Assembly: GCA_026981975.1 (NCBI GenBank)
Contig: JALSHV010000010.1
Location: 124,001 to 188,000 of the forward strand
Length of the DNA stretch: 64,000 nucleotides
Reading direction: 5' to 3'
From: Aquificaceae bacterium
GTDB taxonomy: Bacteria > Aquificota > Aquificia > Aquificales > Aquificaceae
Every line of letters starts with the position of its first letter. Positions within the stretch are counted from its first letter, which is position 1. Both the position numbers and the translations under genes were made by a program. Below, piece by piece: positions 1 to 7,789 of the stretch. The notes beneath the pieces were generated by a model. The model had not been told where the DNA came from. It saw only the letters and a list, made by a program, of their open reading frames with translations, and searched no databases.

Positions 1-4
1 AACT

Positions 5-2473
5 TTGAACTTGAAGGAGAAACTCCTTAGAAAAGGAGACTTTGTATGGGAGCTTCCCGCTGGCAGTGCTGAAGATCAGAAAATCCCAATTGTGCTTTAT
101 ATCAGTGATGATCTCTTTGAATTCCTTGAAGAAGAAGCCCTCAGGCAAGCTGTTAACGCAGCAACTCTTAAAGGAGTTGAAAAAGCAATATACATAATGC
201 CCGATGTTCACGTAGGATACGGATTTCCCGTAGGTGGTGTTATGGCAACCAATGTAGAAGAAGGAATAATAAGTCCAGGCTCTGTAGGATACGATATAAA
301 CTGTCTGCCAACGGGAACACAAGTGCTTTCAGAGCTTGGATACAGTTTTAAAATTGAAAACTTTAAAGGTGAAAGAGTTGTAGGCATATCTAAAAATGGA
401 AAAAAGGTAATGACTCCTGTTCTTTTTTTCACCAGAAGGGAAAAACTTCTTATAAAGATAAAAACTTCCCTAGGTTATACTCTGAGAGCTTCTGCAGATC
501 ATCCTATTTTGACGCCTTACGGAATGAAAGAAATTTCAAAACTGAGAATCGGAGATAGAGTCGCTGTGTATCCTTTTAAAGGAATAGCTTACGAAAAACC
601 ACCAAAGCTCGGAATAAAGCTGCATATTCAGGACTTTGAACTCCCTTATTTACTGAAGCTCGCAGGATTTCTCCTTGTAAGGGGGAATCTGCACAAAGAA
701 ATCGTTGAGTTTAACGGCACTTCAGAAGAAATCTCTGAAGTTATTACAGATCTTACTCGTCTTGGTTACAAATACACCTTAGGAAAACAACTGCATATAG
801 AAACACCACTTTTAGCTCATCAGCTGAAAAACTTAGGTATTGATCCCAATGCTCCTTCTGTTCCAAACTGGCTTTTTAGACTCCCTCTTTGGCTAAAGAG
901 ATTGTTCCTGAGCGCAGTTTTTGGAGGTAGCCCGCAATTTCTTTCCGTTGAATCCGATTCTTATTCTTTTCTGGTTTCCTTGGGAAATCTGCTCAGGGAA
1001 TTCAACATAGCGTTTAGTTTAAAGAGAAGAGAAATCTCCATAGTGGAAGAGAAAAACAATATCCTACGCTTTTTTGAAAAAATCTTCTTTGAATACAGTC
1101 CCCATAAAAGAAGAAAAGCTTCTCTTATCATTTCCCAAATAAAAGGTCTAAATTCAGCACTGGCTATGGCAGTCGGAGCGGAAATATCGGAGAGGAGCTT
1201 AAGTTCAGGAGAGATAATCTGGGATTCAATAGAGAGTATTACAGAAGAACCTTATGGAGGTCAAGTGTATGACTTCACCCTTAAAGAAAGGGAACACAAT
1301 TTCATCGCTGACGGTTTCGTGGTCTCCAACTGCGGTGTAAGGTTGGTAGCTACTAACTTGGAAAGAAAGGAAGTAGAACCCCGTATAAGAGACTTGATGA
1401 AAAGTATCTTACAGAAAATTCCCGCGGGTGTGGGATCAAGAGGGGAAATAAGACTCTCCAAAAGTTCCATGAGAGATCTACTTTCTAAAGGAGCAAAATG
1501 GGCGGTGGAACAAGGTTATGGCTCAGAGAGAGATTTACATTACATAGAAAGTTACGGATCCCTTCCCTCCGCGGATCCTGATAAAGTTTCCGATGAAGCC
1601 TATGAAAGGGGTTCTGATGAATTAGGAACGGTAGGATCCGGTAATCACTTCGTTGAAATCCAAACCGTTGAAGAAATCTACGATGAGAAAACAGCTCTTT
1701 CAATGGGGATAAGGGAAAATCAAATTCTTTATACGGTCCATTCAGGATCAAGAGGATTGGGTCATCAGATTTGCACTGATTACCTGAAGATAGCTCTTAA
1801 AAGCGTTGAAAAATACGCAATAAAATTACCGGATCCTCAGCTTGCCTGTATGCCTTTTTCCTCAGAAGAGGGACAATCTTACTTCAAAGCTATGTGCGCT
1901 GCTGCGAATTACGCCTTTGCAAATAGACAAATTCTCGGTTTTAAAGTTGCTTTAATACTGAGTGAGTTCTTCGCCATAGAATGGGAAGATCTGGGATACA
2001 GACTTATATACGATCATGCTCACAATATAGCTAAAGTAGAAGAGCATAGGGCAAACGGTGTTAAGAAGCTTATAGTTCACAGAAAAGGTGCTACAAGAGC
2101 ATTTCCCCCTTTTGATCCGGAAGTCCCTCCCGCTTACAGAGAAATAGGACAACCTGTTATAATACCAGGTGATATGGGAAGAGCTTCTTATTTACTTGTA
2201 GGTCAACCCTCTGCTATGGAACTGAGTTTCGGAACAGCTTGCCACGGAGCTGGAAGACTTATGTCTCGCAGACAAGCTAAAAAGTTAGTTAAAGAAAAGG
2301 GATTAGAAAAAGTCATAGGAGACTTGGTAGTTGTGGCTCACGGAAAAGGAACTATAATGGAAGAAATTCCGCAAGCTTATAAAGATGTATCTGAGGTAGT
2401 AAGAGTTATCCACGAAACGGGAATAGCTAAGATGGTAGCCAAGTTAAAACCCTTAGGAACACTAAAGGGTTAA
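5..2473 (+). CDS. rtcB: RNA-splicing ligase RtcB, intein-containing precursor
   Basis: RtcB joins 2',3'-cyclic-phosphate (or 3'-phosphate) RNA ends to 5'-OH ends using GTP and Mn2+, in tRNA splicing or RNA repair. The 822-residue precursor holds two host segments, residues 1-99 and 443-822, which together give 479 residues, the usual RtcB length. The first segment ends GYDIN and the second begins CGVRL, so the spliced junction recreates GYDINCGVRL. The Cys (residue 443) matches the Mn-binding Cys98 of the Pyrococcus enzyme. The guanylylated His lies in TACHGAGR (His747). The ATG at 5 is taken as the start although upstream sequence is missing, so a slightly earlier start cannot be excluded. 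The stop overlaps the convergent ubiD stop by 4 nt. Confidence 0.95.
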   Translation: MNLKEKLLRKGDFVWELPAGSAEDQKIPIVLYISDDLFEFLEEEALRQAVNAATLKGVEKAIYIMPDVHVGYGFPVGGVMATNVEEGIISPGSVGYDINCLPTGTQVLSELGYSFKIENFKGERVVGISKNGKKVMTPVLFFTRREKLLIKIKTSLGYTLRASADHPILTPYGMKEISKLRIGDRVAVYPFKGIAYEKPPKLGIKLHIQDFELPYLLKLAGFLLVRGNLHKEIVEFNGTSEEISEVITDLTRLGYKYTLGKQLHIETPLLAHQLKNLGIDPNAPSVPNWLFRLPLWLKRLFLSAVFGGSPQFLSVESDSYSFLVSLGNLLREFNIAFSLKRREISIVEEKNNILRFFEKIFFEYSPHKRRKASLIISQIKGLNSALAMAVGAEISERSLSSGEIIWDSIESITEEPYGGQVYDFTLKEREHNFIADGFVVSNCGVRLVATNLERKEVEPRIRDLMKSILQKIPAGVGSRGEIRLSKSSMRDLLSKGAKWAVEQGYGSERDLHYIESYGSLPSADPDKVSDEAYERGSDELGTVGSGNHFVEIQTVEEIYDEKTALSMGIRENQILYTVHSGSRGLGHQICTDYLKIALKSVEKYAIKLPDPQLACMPFSSEEGQSYFKAMCAAANYAFANRQILGFKVALILSEFFAIEWEDLGYRLIYDHAHNIAKVEEHRANGVKKLIVHRKGATRAFPPFDPEVPPAYREIGQPVIIPGDMGRASYLLVGQPSAMELSFGTACHGAGRLMSRRQAKKLVKEKGLEKVIGDLVVVAHGKGTIMEEIPQAYKDVSEVVRVIHETGIAKMVAKLKPLGTLKG
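302..1330 (+). mobile_element. Intein inside RtcB with degenerate LAGLIDADG domain
   Basis: This in-frame insertion of 343 residues (precursor 100-442) starts with Cys in CLPTGTQVL, the N-terminal splicing block. It continues with the block B histidine in SADHPIL (His166) and ends HNFIADGFVVSN before the +1 Cys of the extein. The usual penultimate His is Ser441, a known but uncommon variation. The middle part (about 210-320) resembles a DOD/LAGLIDADG homing endonuclease. Its two signature helices read LAGFLLVRGNL (219-229) and FLSAVFGGSPQ (301-311), where the catalytic acidic residues are expected but missing. Splicing is likely intact because the host motifs on both sides are intact; nuclease activity is probably lost. 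Confidence 0.93.
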
Positions 2474-3915
2474 AGTCCGAGTTTATCCCAAAGAGAGTCT
2501 ATTTTTTTCTTCACCTGAGGATCCATTTCTATAAGGCGGGGCCATTGCCGACGGTAACCTTCCTCTTTCCACTTTGTTGTAGCGTCAATTATCATCTTAC
2601 CGCCGAATCCTACTTCATCTGTAGCATGATCCAGCACATCTATAGGACCTTTGGTAATAACCACATCTCTTAGAGGATCTACATTGTTACCCCATGCCCA
2701 GAGAACTTCTCCTATGTCTTGGACGTTTATCCATTCATCAAAAACAACTACTATCTTTTCCAAGGACATTAAACCTAAGCCCAGCAATGCATGAGCCACT
2801 TTGAAGGCATGTCCCGGGTATCGTTTCTTTATTGATACAAAGCAGAAGTTATGAAAACACCCCTCCGCAGGAAGGTGGTAGTCCACAACCTCCGGAAGAT
2901 TAAACTTTATCAAAGGTAAAAATATCCTTTCTGTAGCCCAACCCAGATATTTGTCTTCCTGAGGAGGAATACCTACAATAGTGTGAAGATAAATCGGATT
3001 TCTTTTCATAACAATGGCGGTTACGTGCATCTGTGGGTATTTTCTGATCGGTGTGTAGTATCCTGTATGATCTCCAAAGGGACCTTCATCAACCAACGGT
3101 TCTTCTGGATCTACGTAACCTTCTATTACTATTTCCGCATTGGCAGGGTATTCAATATCAACGGTTATACCCTTTACAAGTTCAACAGGCTTTTCCATTA
3201 TAATTCCCGCAAACAGATATTCATCTACCTCCGGTGGTAAGGGAGCGCTGGCTACGTAGGGAAGAACCGGCTCCCCTCCTATGGCAACGGCAACTTCAAG
3301 TTTTTTACCTAAGGTTTTAGCTTTCCAAAAGTGATGACTTCCGTCTTTGTGGATTTGCCAGTGAACAGCAAGCCTATCCTTACCAAGAACTTGGAGTCTG
3401 TAAAGTCCAACGTTTCTTATCCCGCTTTCCGGATCTTTCGTTATAGTTTGTCCGAAAGTTATATACCTTCCTCCGTCTTCGGGCCAACATTTGGGTATGG
3501 GAAGACTGTAAAGATCCGGATCTCTTAGAACAACCTCTTGAACTTCTCCTTTTTTTACAATCTTGGGTATAGCATCTCCCAATTTTTTAAGTTCCGGCAG
3601 TCTCTTGAGCTTGTCCAAAAAAGTCTGAGGTATCTCCGGTCTTAGAATTCTGTAAAGTTTCCACCCTATTTCCTCTGGGTTTTCGTATCCGAGAGCTAAG
3701 CTCATTCTTCTTTTTGAACCGTATAAATTCGCCACCACAGGAATTTCGTATCCTTCTACTTTTTCAAAAAGCAGTGCTTTACCGCCGTCTTTCATTTTAG
3801 AAACCCTATCAATTACTTCTGTTAATTCAAGTATAGGAGAAAGGCTTTCTTTAATACGAATCAGTTCTCCTTCCCTTTCCAACCTGTTTATGAACTCTCT
3901 TAGGTTTTTGAACAT
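2470..3915 (-). CDS. ubiD: UbiD family decarboxylase
   Basis: This is a 481-residue prenyl-FMN-dependent decarboxylase of the UbiD family, close to the usual length. Family hallmarks are RNVGLYRLQV (about 167-176, containing the likely active-site Arg) and EGPFGDHTGYYTP (about 278-290, containing the acidic catalytic residues). In quinone-making bacteria such enzymes remove the ring carboxylate of a 4-hydroxybenzoate-type or 1,4-dihydroxy-6-naphthoate-type intermediate. Aquificales use menaquinone-like quinones, so a role in quinone synthesis is probable, but the substrate cannot be read from sequence. The gene is convergent with rtcB (4-nt overlap) and divergent from the Wzz-like gene, with only 18 nt between the two starts. 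A perfect TATAAT lies 6 nt before the ATG. Confidence 0.9.
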   Translation of the reverse strand: MFKNLREFINRLEREGELIRIKESLSPILELTEVIDRVSKMKDGGKALLFEKVEGYEIPVVANLYGSKRRMSLALGYENPEEIGWKLYRILRPEIPQTFLDKLKRLPELKKLGDAIPKIVKKGEVQEVVLRDPDLYSLPIPKCWPEDGGRYITFGQTITKDPESGIRNVGLYRLQVLGKDRLAVHWQIHKDGSHHFWKAKTLGKKLEVAVAIGGEPVLPYVASAPLPPEVDEYLFAGIIMEKPVELVKGITVDIEYPANAEIVIEGYVDPEEPLVDEGPFGDHTGYYTPIRKYPQMHVTAIVMKRNPIYLHTIVGIPPQEDKYLGWATERIFLPLIKFNLPEVVDYHLPAEGCFHNFCFVSIKKRYPGHAFKVAHALLGLGLMSLEKIVVVFDEWINVQDIGEVLWAWGNNVDPLRDVVITKGPIDVLDHATDEVGFGGKMIIDATTKWKEEGYRRQWPRLIEMDPQVKKKIDSLWDKLGL

Positions 3916-3921
3916 GATAAG

Positions 3922-3927
3922 ATTATA
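3922..3927 (-). promoter_or_regulatory. -10 hexamer for ubiD, predicted leaderless
   Basis: TATAAT on the minus strand is followed by 6 nt and then the ubiD ATG. Transcription would start at or next to the A of the ATG, leaving no room for a ribosome binding site. Confidence 0.65.
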
Positions 3928-3933
3928 AAACTC

Positions 3934-4758
3934 ATGAAAAGAAAGGAAAACACCAGTTTACCTTCAGAAGAAGAAATAGATCTCTACGAACTATTTGTGG
4001 AGATAAGAAAAAGGATAAAACTCATAATAGCGGTGGTTTTTCTTTTTCTATTAACGGCTGTTATTTATATTTATAAAGCACAACCTGTTTACGAAAGTTC
4101 ATCACTTGTTAAAATACCCCCTTTTGTGTCCACCGCTGAAGCTCAAAAGAGCATTGACAGACTGAATAATCTGTTTAAAAACAAGGATTATGTTAAGTTG
4201 GAAAATCTTCTGAACTTGAAGGAAGAAACCCTTAAAGAGGTTATAAGTATAAGTGCAAGAAATATAAGAGGTTCTAAAGATACTGTGGAGATTGTTTTTG
4301 AGGTTAAAAATCCACAGGTTATAAAAATTCTTGAAAAAAGTATTGTAAATTATCTCAACAGTAACAAACTTGTAATTGAATTTTTAAGAGCAAAAGAAGA
4401 GAAGCTTAAAACAGAAATAGAAGATATTGAAAGAAGAATCCGTTCCTTAGAAGAAATTAAAAAGTTCATAAGTAAAGCCTTAAAAAATGAAAAGCACATT
4501 TATTTCAACCCTGCGGAAATAGATAGAATAATACAGTCTTTAAGTAGCAAACTTTTCTCCCTTAAAATGGAATTGAAAACACTACGTGGATTTGAAGTTT
4601 CGGTGGAAGCAGATGTTCCAGAAAATCCTTCAAAACCTAAGAAAGCTATAATTCTTACAGTAGCAGGTTTAAGTGGTTTTTTCTTAGGCGTTTTTCTTGC
4701 CCTTTTTATGAAATGGTTAGAAGAAGCCAGAAAGAGAAGGGATATACAATCTGGTTGA
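3934..4758 (+). CDS. Wzz-like chain-length determinant protein
   Basis: This 274-residue inner-membrane protein has the polysaccharide co-polymerase layout. A short cytoplasmic N-terminus leads to TM1 (about 32-49), then a periplasmic coiled-coil domain (about 50-235), then the proline-rich PENPSKPKK motif just before TM2 (about 238-258) and a short basic tail. Such proteins set O-antigen or exopolysaccharide chain length. There is no C-terminal tyrosine kinase, and no polysaccharide polymerase lies nearby, so the partner genes must be elsewhere. TATAAA occurs 4 nt before the ATG and no Shine-Dalgarno site is visible. The gene is divergent from ubiD. Confidence 0.8.
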   Translation: MKRKENTSLPSEEEIDLYELFVEIRKRIKLIIAVVFLFLLTAVIYIYKAQPVYESSSLVKIPPFVSTAEAQKSIDRLNNLFKNKDYVKLENLLNLKEETLKEVISISARNIRGSKDTVEIVFEVKNPQVIKILEKSIVNYLNSNKLVIEFLRAKEEKLKTEIEDIERRIRSLEEIKKFISKALKNEKHIYFNPAEIDRIIQSLSSKLFSLKMELKTLRGFEVSVEADVPENPSKPKKAIILTVAGLSGFFLGVFLALFMKWLEEARKRRDIQSG

Positions 4759-4777
4759 AAGTTAGAAAGTAGGCAAG

Positions 4778-4783
4778 TATATT
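4778..4783 (+). promoter_or_regulatory. -10 hexamer before the SdhB/FrdB gene
   Basis: TATATT ends 7 nt before the ATG at 4791. This supports that ATG over the upstream in-frame TTG at 4782, which overlaps the hexamer. Confidence 0.5.
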
Positions 4784-4790
4784 GTCCGAT

Positions 4791-5489
4791 ATGAAGCTAA
4801 GGTTGAAAATTCTTAGGGGTGCATACACCGTTGAAAAACCGGAGTTTAAAGTATTTGAGGTAGAAGTTCAAAAAGGAATGACTTTCTTAAGAATTCTTCA
4901 GAAAATAAAGGAAGAAACAGATCCTTCCCTTTCCTTCAGACATTTTTGCAGAGCAGGAATTTGCGGCACCTGCGCTATTCTTATAGATGGCTTTCCCCGC
5001 CTTGCCTGTAAAGAACAGGTATTGTCTTACGCTCTTATAAAAGAAGAAGTAACCCTTGAACCTTTAAAGGGATTCCCTCTTTTAAAGGATTTAGTGGTTG
5101 ATCATGAAGTTTTTACAGAGAAAATGAAAAAATACAAGACATGGCTTTTGGAAGGAGAAGAATACTCTAAGATAACACCTACACTTCACAGAAAAATAGA
5201 AAGGGCAGCGGACTGTATTCTGTGCTATGCATGCCAGTCATACTGTCCACAAGTTTTGGAAGAGGATTATGCGGGTCCTGTTATCTTTGCAAAGCTCTAC
5301 AGACTTATTAAAGATCCCCGTAACGCTATAAGAGATGAACGCTTTATATACGCTCTTGATAAAGGACACTTGTATCACTGTCTTTCTTGTAATAAGTGTA
5401 ATAACTGCTGTCCAACAGAAACAAAACCCGCAGATCTTATTAGAGAAATTATGGTTTACACGGGAAAAAATGAAGAAGTCAGGAGTTAA
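4791..5489 (+). CDS. Succinate dehydrogenase/fumarate reductase iron-sulfur subunit
   Basis: This SdhB/FrdB-type subunit of about 232 residues carries electrons between a flavoprotein and quinone or its partner subunit. The N-terminal plant-ferredoxin-like domain holds the [2Fe-2S] ligands in FCRAGICGTC plus a later Cys (RLAC). The C-terminal domain has CILCYACQSYCP and CLSCNKCNNCCP, which fit the [4Fe-4S] and [3Fe-4S]/[4Fe-4S] sites. The second motif has Cys directly before Cys-Pro, and all four positions are occupied, so an all-[4Fe-4S] set is possible. No flavoprotein or membrane anchor gene is adjacent. Its 3' end overlaps radA by 20 nt. The Aquificales reverse TCA cycle needs a fumarate reductase, which is a plausible role. 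Confidence 0.88.
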   Translation: MKLRLKILRGAYTVEKPEFKVFEVEVQKGMTFLRILQKIKEETDPSLSFRHFCRAGICGTCAILIDGFPRLACKEQVLSYALIKEEVTLEPLKGFPLLKDLVVDHEVFTEKMKKYKTWLLEGEEYSKITPTLHRKIERAADCILCYACQSYCPQVLEEDYAGPVIFAKLYRLIKDPRNAIRDERFIYALDKGHLYHCLSCNKCNNCCPTETKPADLIREIMVYTGKNEEVRS

Positions 5490-6792
5490 TTACGTATGTC
5501 AGTCTTGTGGGTATATATCGGTTAAGTGGAAGGGAAAGTGTCCCCATTGCGGCGAATGGAATTCTTTTATGGAAGAAATATCCGCTCACATAAATCCTTC
5601 AGTGGAAATAAAACCCCGTCCTATAAACAGTTGGGAAATAGAGGATTACGGAAGAATAAGCACATGTTTTGAAAATCTTGATATCGCTCTTGGTGGAGGT
5701 TTAGTAAAAGGGCAGATAATCCTTATCGCAGGAGAGCCGGGTATAGGTAAATCCACTCTACTACTGCAGATTTCCGGTAGATTGGCTGAAAAAGGGAAAA
5801 TTCTATACATCTCAGGTGAAGAATCCGGTTCTCAAATAGCTATGAGGGGAAGACGTATCGGAGTGACTAATTCCCAAATTATTGTTTATCCAGAAACTGT
5901 CTTGGAAGAAATCTTAAAAGTTCTGGAAAAGGAAGACTTTACTCTTGTAGTAGTTGATTCCGTTCAAACTATTTACTCTGAAAGTATTGAATCCTCACCG
6001 GGTTCCATTTCCCAAGTAAGAGAAGTAGCCTTTAGGATTTCTGAAATCTGCAAAAACAAAGGAATTCCGTGTTTTATAGTAGGACAGATAACTAAGGAAG
6101 GGTTAATTGCGGGACCGAAAGTTTTGGAACACCTTGTAGATACAGTCCTTTACTTTGAAGGGGAACGATACAGTCACTATAGAGTTGTGAAAGTAGTTAA
6201 AAACAGATTTGGTTCTACGGGAGAAATAGCAGTATTTAAAATGGGAGATAAAGGTCTTGAGGAAATTCCCGAACCTTCTGCCTTTTTCATAGAAGAAAGA
6301 AGAGAATCTCCCGGCAGTGCGGTTTTTCCCTATACCGAAGGAAGTAAACCTATTCTTCTTGAAGTGCAAGCGCTCGTTTTGCCTGCTCTTTATACTACAC
6401 CTCAGAGAAAAACGCAAGGCTTTGATGTTAACAGATTATCTCTTATCTTGGCTGTTTTGGAAAAAGAAGCAAATTTGTTTACCCGTGATTGTGATGTTTT
6501 TGTTAATATAGCTGGTGGTATGGTTGTTAAAGAACCAGCGGTGGATCTTGCGGTTGCCTTAGCTGTAGCTTCTTCTAAAAAGAACAGACAACTTCCCACG
6601 GATACTGTTATCTTTGGAGAATTAGGACTATCGGGAGAGGTTAGATCAGTTCATCTTGGAGAATTAAGATTAAAGGAAGCTATTAGATTCGGTTTCAAAA
6701 GAGCCGTAGTTCCTAAGACTTCTAACGACACAGGAAACATTGAAGTAATTCCCGTTTCCTCTATAAAAGAAGCCCTGGAAATTTTACTGTGA
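5470..6792 (+). CDS. radA: DNA repair protein RadA/Sms
   Basis: RadA is a RecA-like ATPase that drives branch migration during recombinational repair. The protein has about 440 residues. It has an N-terminal zinc finger (CQSC at 10-13 and CPHC at 24-27), Walker A GEPGIGKST (about 88-96), the RadA signature KNRFG (about 244-248) and a C-terminal Lon-protease-like domain containing NIAGG. The ATG at 5470 (MKKSGVNYVCQSC) is chosen because the zinc finger begins right after it and this is the family's usual start. An upstream in-frame extension lies wholly inside the iron-sulfur subunit gene and is rejected. The gene overlaps that gene by 20 nt and is probably co-transcribed. Confidence 0.95.
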   Translation: MKKSGVNYVCQSCGYISVKWKGKCPHCGEWNSFMEEISAHINPSVEIKPRPINSWEIEDYGRISTCFENLDIALGGGLVKGQIILIAGEPGIGKSTLLLQISGRLAEKGKILYISGEESGSQIAMRGRRIGVTNSQIIVYPETVLEEILKVLEKEDFTLVVVDSVQTIYSESIESSPGSISQVREVAFRISEICKNKGIPCFIVGQITKEGLIAGPKVLEHLVDTVLYFEGERYSHYRVVKVVKNRFGSTGEIAVFKMGDKGLEEIPEPSAFFIEERRESPGSAVFPYTEGSKPILLEVQALVLPALYTTPQRKTQGFDVNRLSLILAVLEKEANLFTRDCDVFVNIAGGMVVKEPAVDLAVALAVASSKKNRQLPTDTVIFGELGLSGEVRSVHLGELRLKEAIRFGFKRAVVPKTSNDTGNIEVIPVSSIKEALEILL

Positions 6793-6795
6793 ATA

Positions 6796-7009
6796 ATGTC
6801 CAAAGAAAAAGAAGAGTTTTCTGAACTTATAAAGAAAAAGCTGTCAGGTGAAGTAACTTCTCTTGCTCAAACTTACGGTTGAGGTAAGCTGATCGGTATG
6901 GTATTTTCTTGGTTCATTGATGCGGGTAGTAGGATTGCTTGAAACAATCGCTGCCAACCTTTGCTGGTTGCCCCCGTTGGTAGGTACGATTTCCAAAAGA
7001 AAAAGATAA
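6796..7009 (+). pseudogene. Possible decayed ORF after radA; otherwise unassigned gap
   Basis: The 222 nt between radA and the carbonic anhydrase gene hold no intact gene of normal size. A 28-codon ORF (6796-6882) encodes MSKEKEEFSELIKKKLSGEV followed by TSLAQTYG, which looks like the first helices of a helix-turn-helix protein before TGA. The same frame reopens for 19 codons, and another frame (6920-7009, 29 codons) then reaches the end. Two short hairpins are also visible (6933-6949, GATTG/CAATC; 6955-6970, CAACC/GGTTG), so a small RNA is an alternative. I can assign no function. Confidence 0.25.
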
Positions 7010-7014
7010 ACTAA

Positions 7015-7686
7015 TCACAGAGTTTCCTTTACCACCCTTTCGTTAAGAGGTTGAACTGGTCGTGCGTTAAGATCGTATACAGATCTGAAACGGTCTATCT
7101 GTTCCTTGGACACCTCAATTCCTTCTTTCATAACTATCCAAGTAACCCCCTCAGAACAAGGAGGTGTAGTAAGAGATCCATCGTAAGTGTAGTAGCCTCT
7201 GCTTTCGGGAAGAAGTTGTTCGGGATTTATCTTTACATCTTCCTTTGTAACTTCTCCCTTTTCCAAAGGCATAAAATTCCATACCTTTTTTATAACAGGA
7301 TTTTCCGAACCCTCCTTAAGCATAACCCCAATGACAAGTAAGTTGCCTTCCTCATCACTGTGGACTAGGTGTAGTTCCAAAGGAAACACCTGTCCGTTAA
7401 AGAGGTGTTCACTGGGAGTATGAAAGTGGAACTGAAGCAGATTATACTTCTTTCCGTTGTATATTACGTATCCTCCCGATTCACAGTTTACTTGAATAGT
7501 GTGTCCGTTGTTTAACACAGTCAAAGGGATTTCTGAGTAATTTACTTCAACAGGTGGTAGATCGGTTTTCACCGTTTTTCTAATATCAATAGGAGACTGT
7601 GCCTTTCCTGATTTGCAGAGCTTATAATCTACACATAAATCCCCCCACCTATCAGGTCCTATTTCTCCTTTGTATCCCCACTTCAT
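7015..7686 (-). CDS. Alpha-class carbonic anhydrase without signal peptide
   Basis: This enzyme interconverts CO2 and bicarbonate. The 223-residue chain has the alpha-family zinc ligands His87 and His89 (in QFHFHTPSEH) and His106 (in ELHLVH). It also keeps the two cysteines that form the family disulfide (KLCKSGKAQSPI near residue 24 and TTPPCSEG near the C-terminus). The start is the ATG at 7686, preceded by AAGGAGG with 6-nt spacing. The longer in-frame extension to 7743 would begin upstream of a TATAAT and has no signal-peptide character. Thermophilic relatives such as the Sulfurihydrogenibium enzyme are secreted, but here the chain begins where their mature forms begin. It may therefore act in the cytoplasm, perhaps feeding bicarbonate to the reverse TCA cycle (inference). 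Confidence 0.92.
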   Translation of the reverse strand: MKWGYKGEIGPDRWGDLCVDYKLCKSGKAQSPIDIRKTVKTDLPPVEVNYSEIPLTVLNNGHTIQVNCESGGYVIYNGKKYNLLQFHFHTPSEHLFNGQVFPLELHLVHSDEEGNLLVIGVMLKEGSENPVIKKVWNFMPLEKGEVTKEDVKINPEQLLPESRGYYTYDGSLTTPPCSEGVTWIVMKEGIEVSKEQIDRFRSVYDLNARPVQPLNERVVKETL

Positions 7687-7729
7687 TGCAAACCTCCTTA
7701 CTGGATTGTTTTGCGATATTCGGATCAAG

Positions 7730-7735
7730 ATTATA
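7730..7735 (-). promoter_or_regulatory. -10 hexamer for the carbonic anhydrase gene
   Basis: TATAAT on the minus strand predicts a start near 7723 and a leader of about 37 nt that contains the AAGGAGG site. It lies inside the upstream in-frame extension of the ORF and so rules that extension out. Confidence 0.6.
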
Positions 7736-7789
7736 ACATTCACTTTTAAAATTTTCAGTAAAAGTTACGATATACAAAATTCGGTAGTT

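Noticed and set aside
5335..5469. N-terminal extension of RadA
   Set aside because: It lies wholly inside the iron-sulfur subunit gene in another frame, and the RadA zinc finger begins right after the ATG at 5470.
6796..6939. In-frame TGA at 6880 as a selenocysteine codon in a small selenoprotein
   Set aside because: Although selC is present in the window, no redox-active context (such as UxxC or CxxU) surrounds the codon, the frame closes again after 19 codons, and no convincing SECIS hairpin follows the TGA.
7670..7789. N-terminal 40-residue extension of the NIT chemoreceptor
   Set aside because: It overlaps the divergent carbonic anhydrase start and its promoter and would place a non-membrane segment before TM1.
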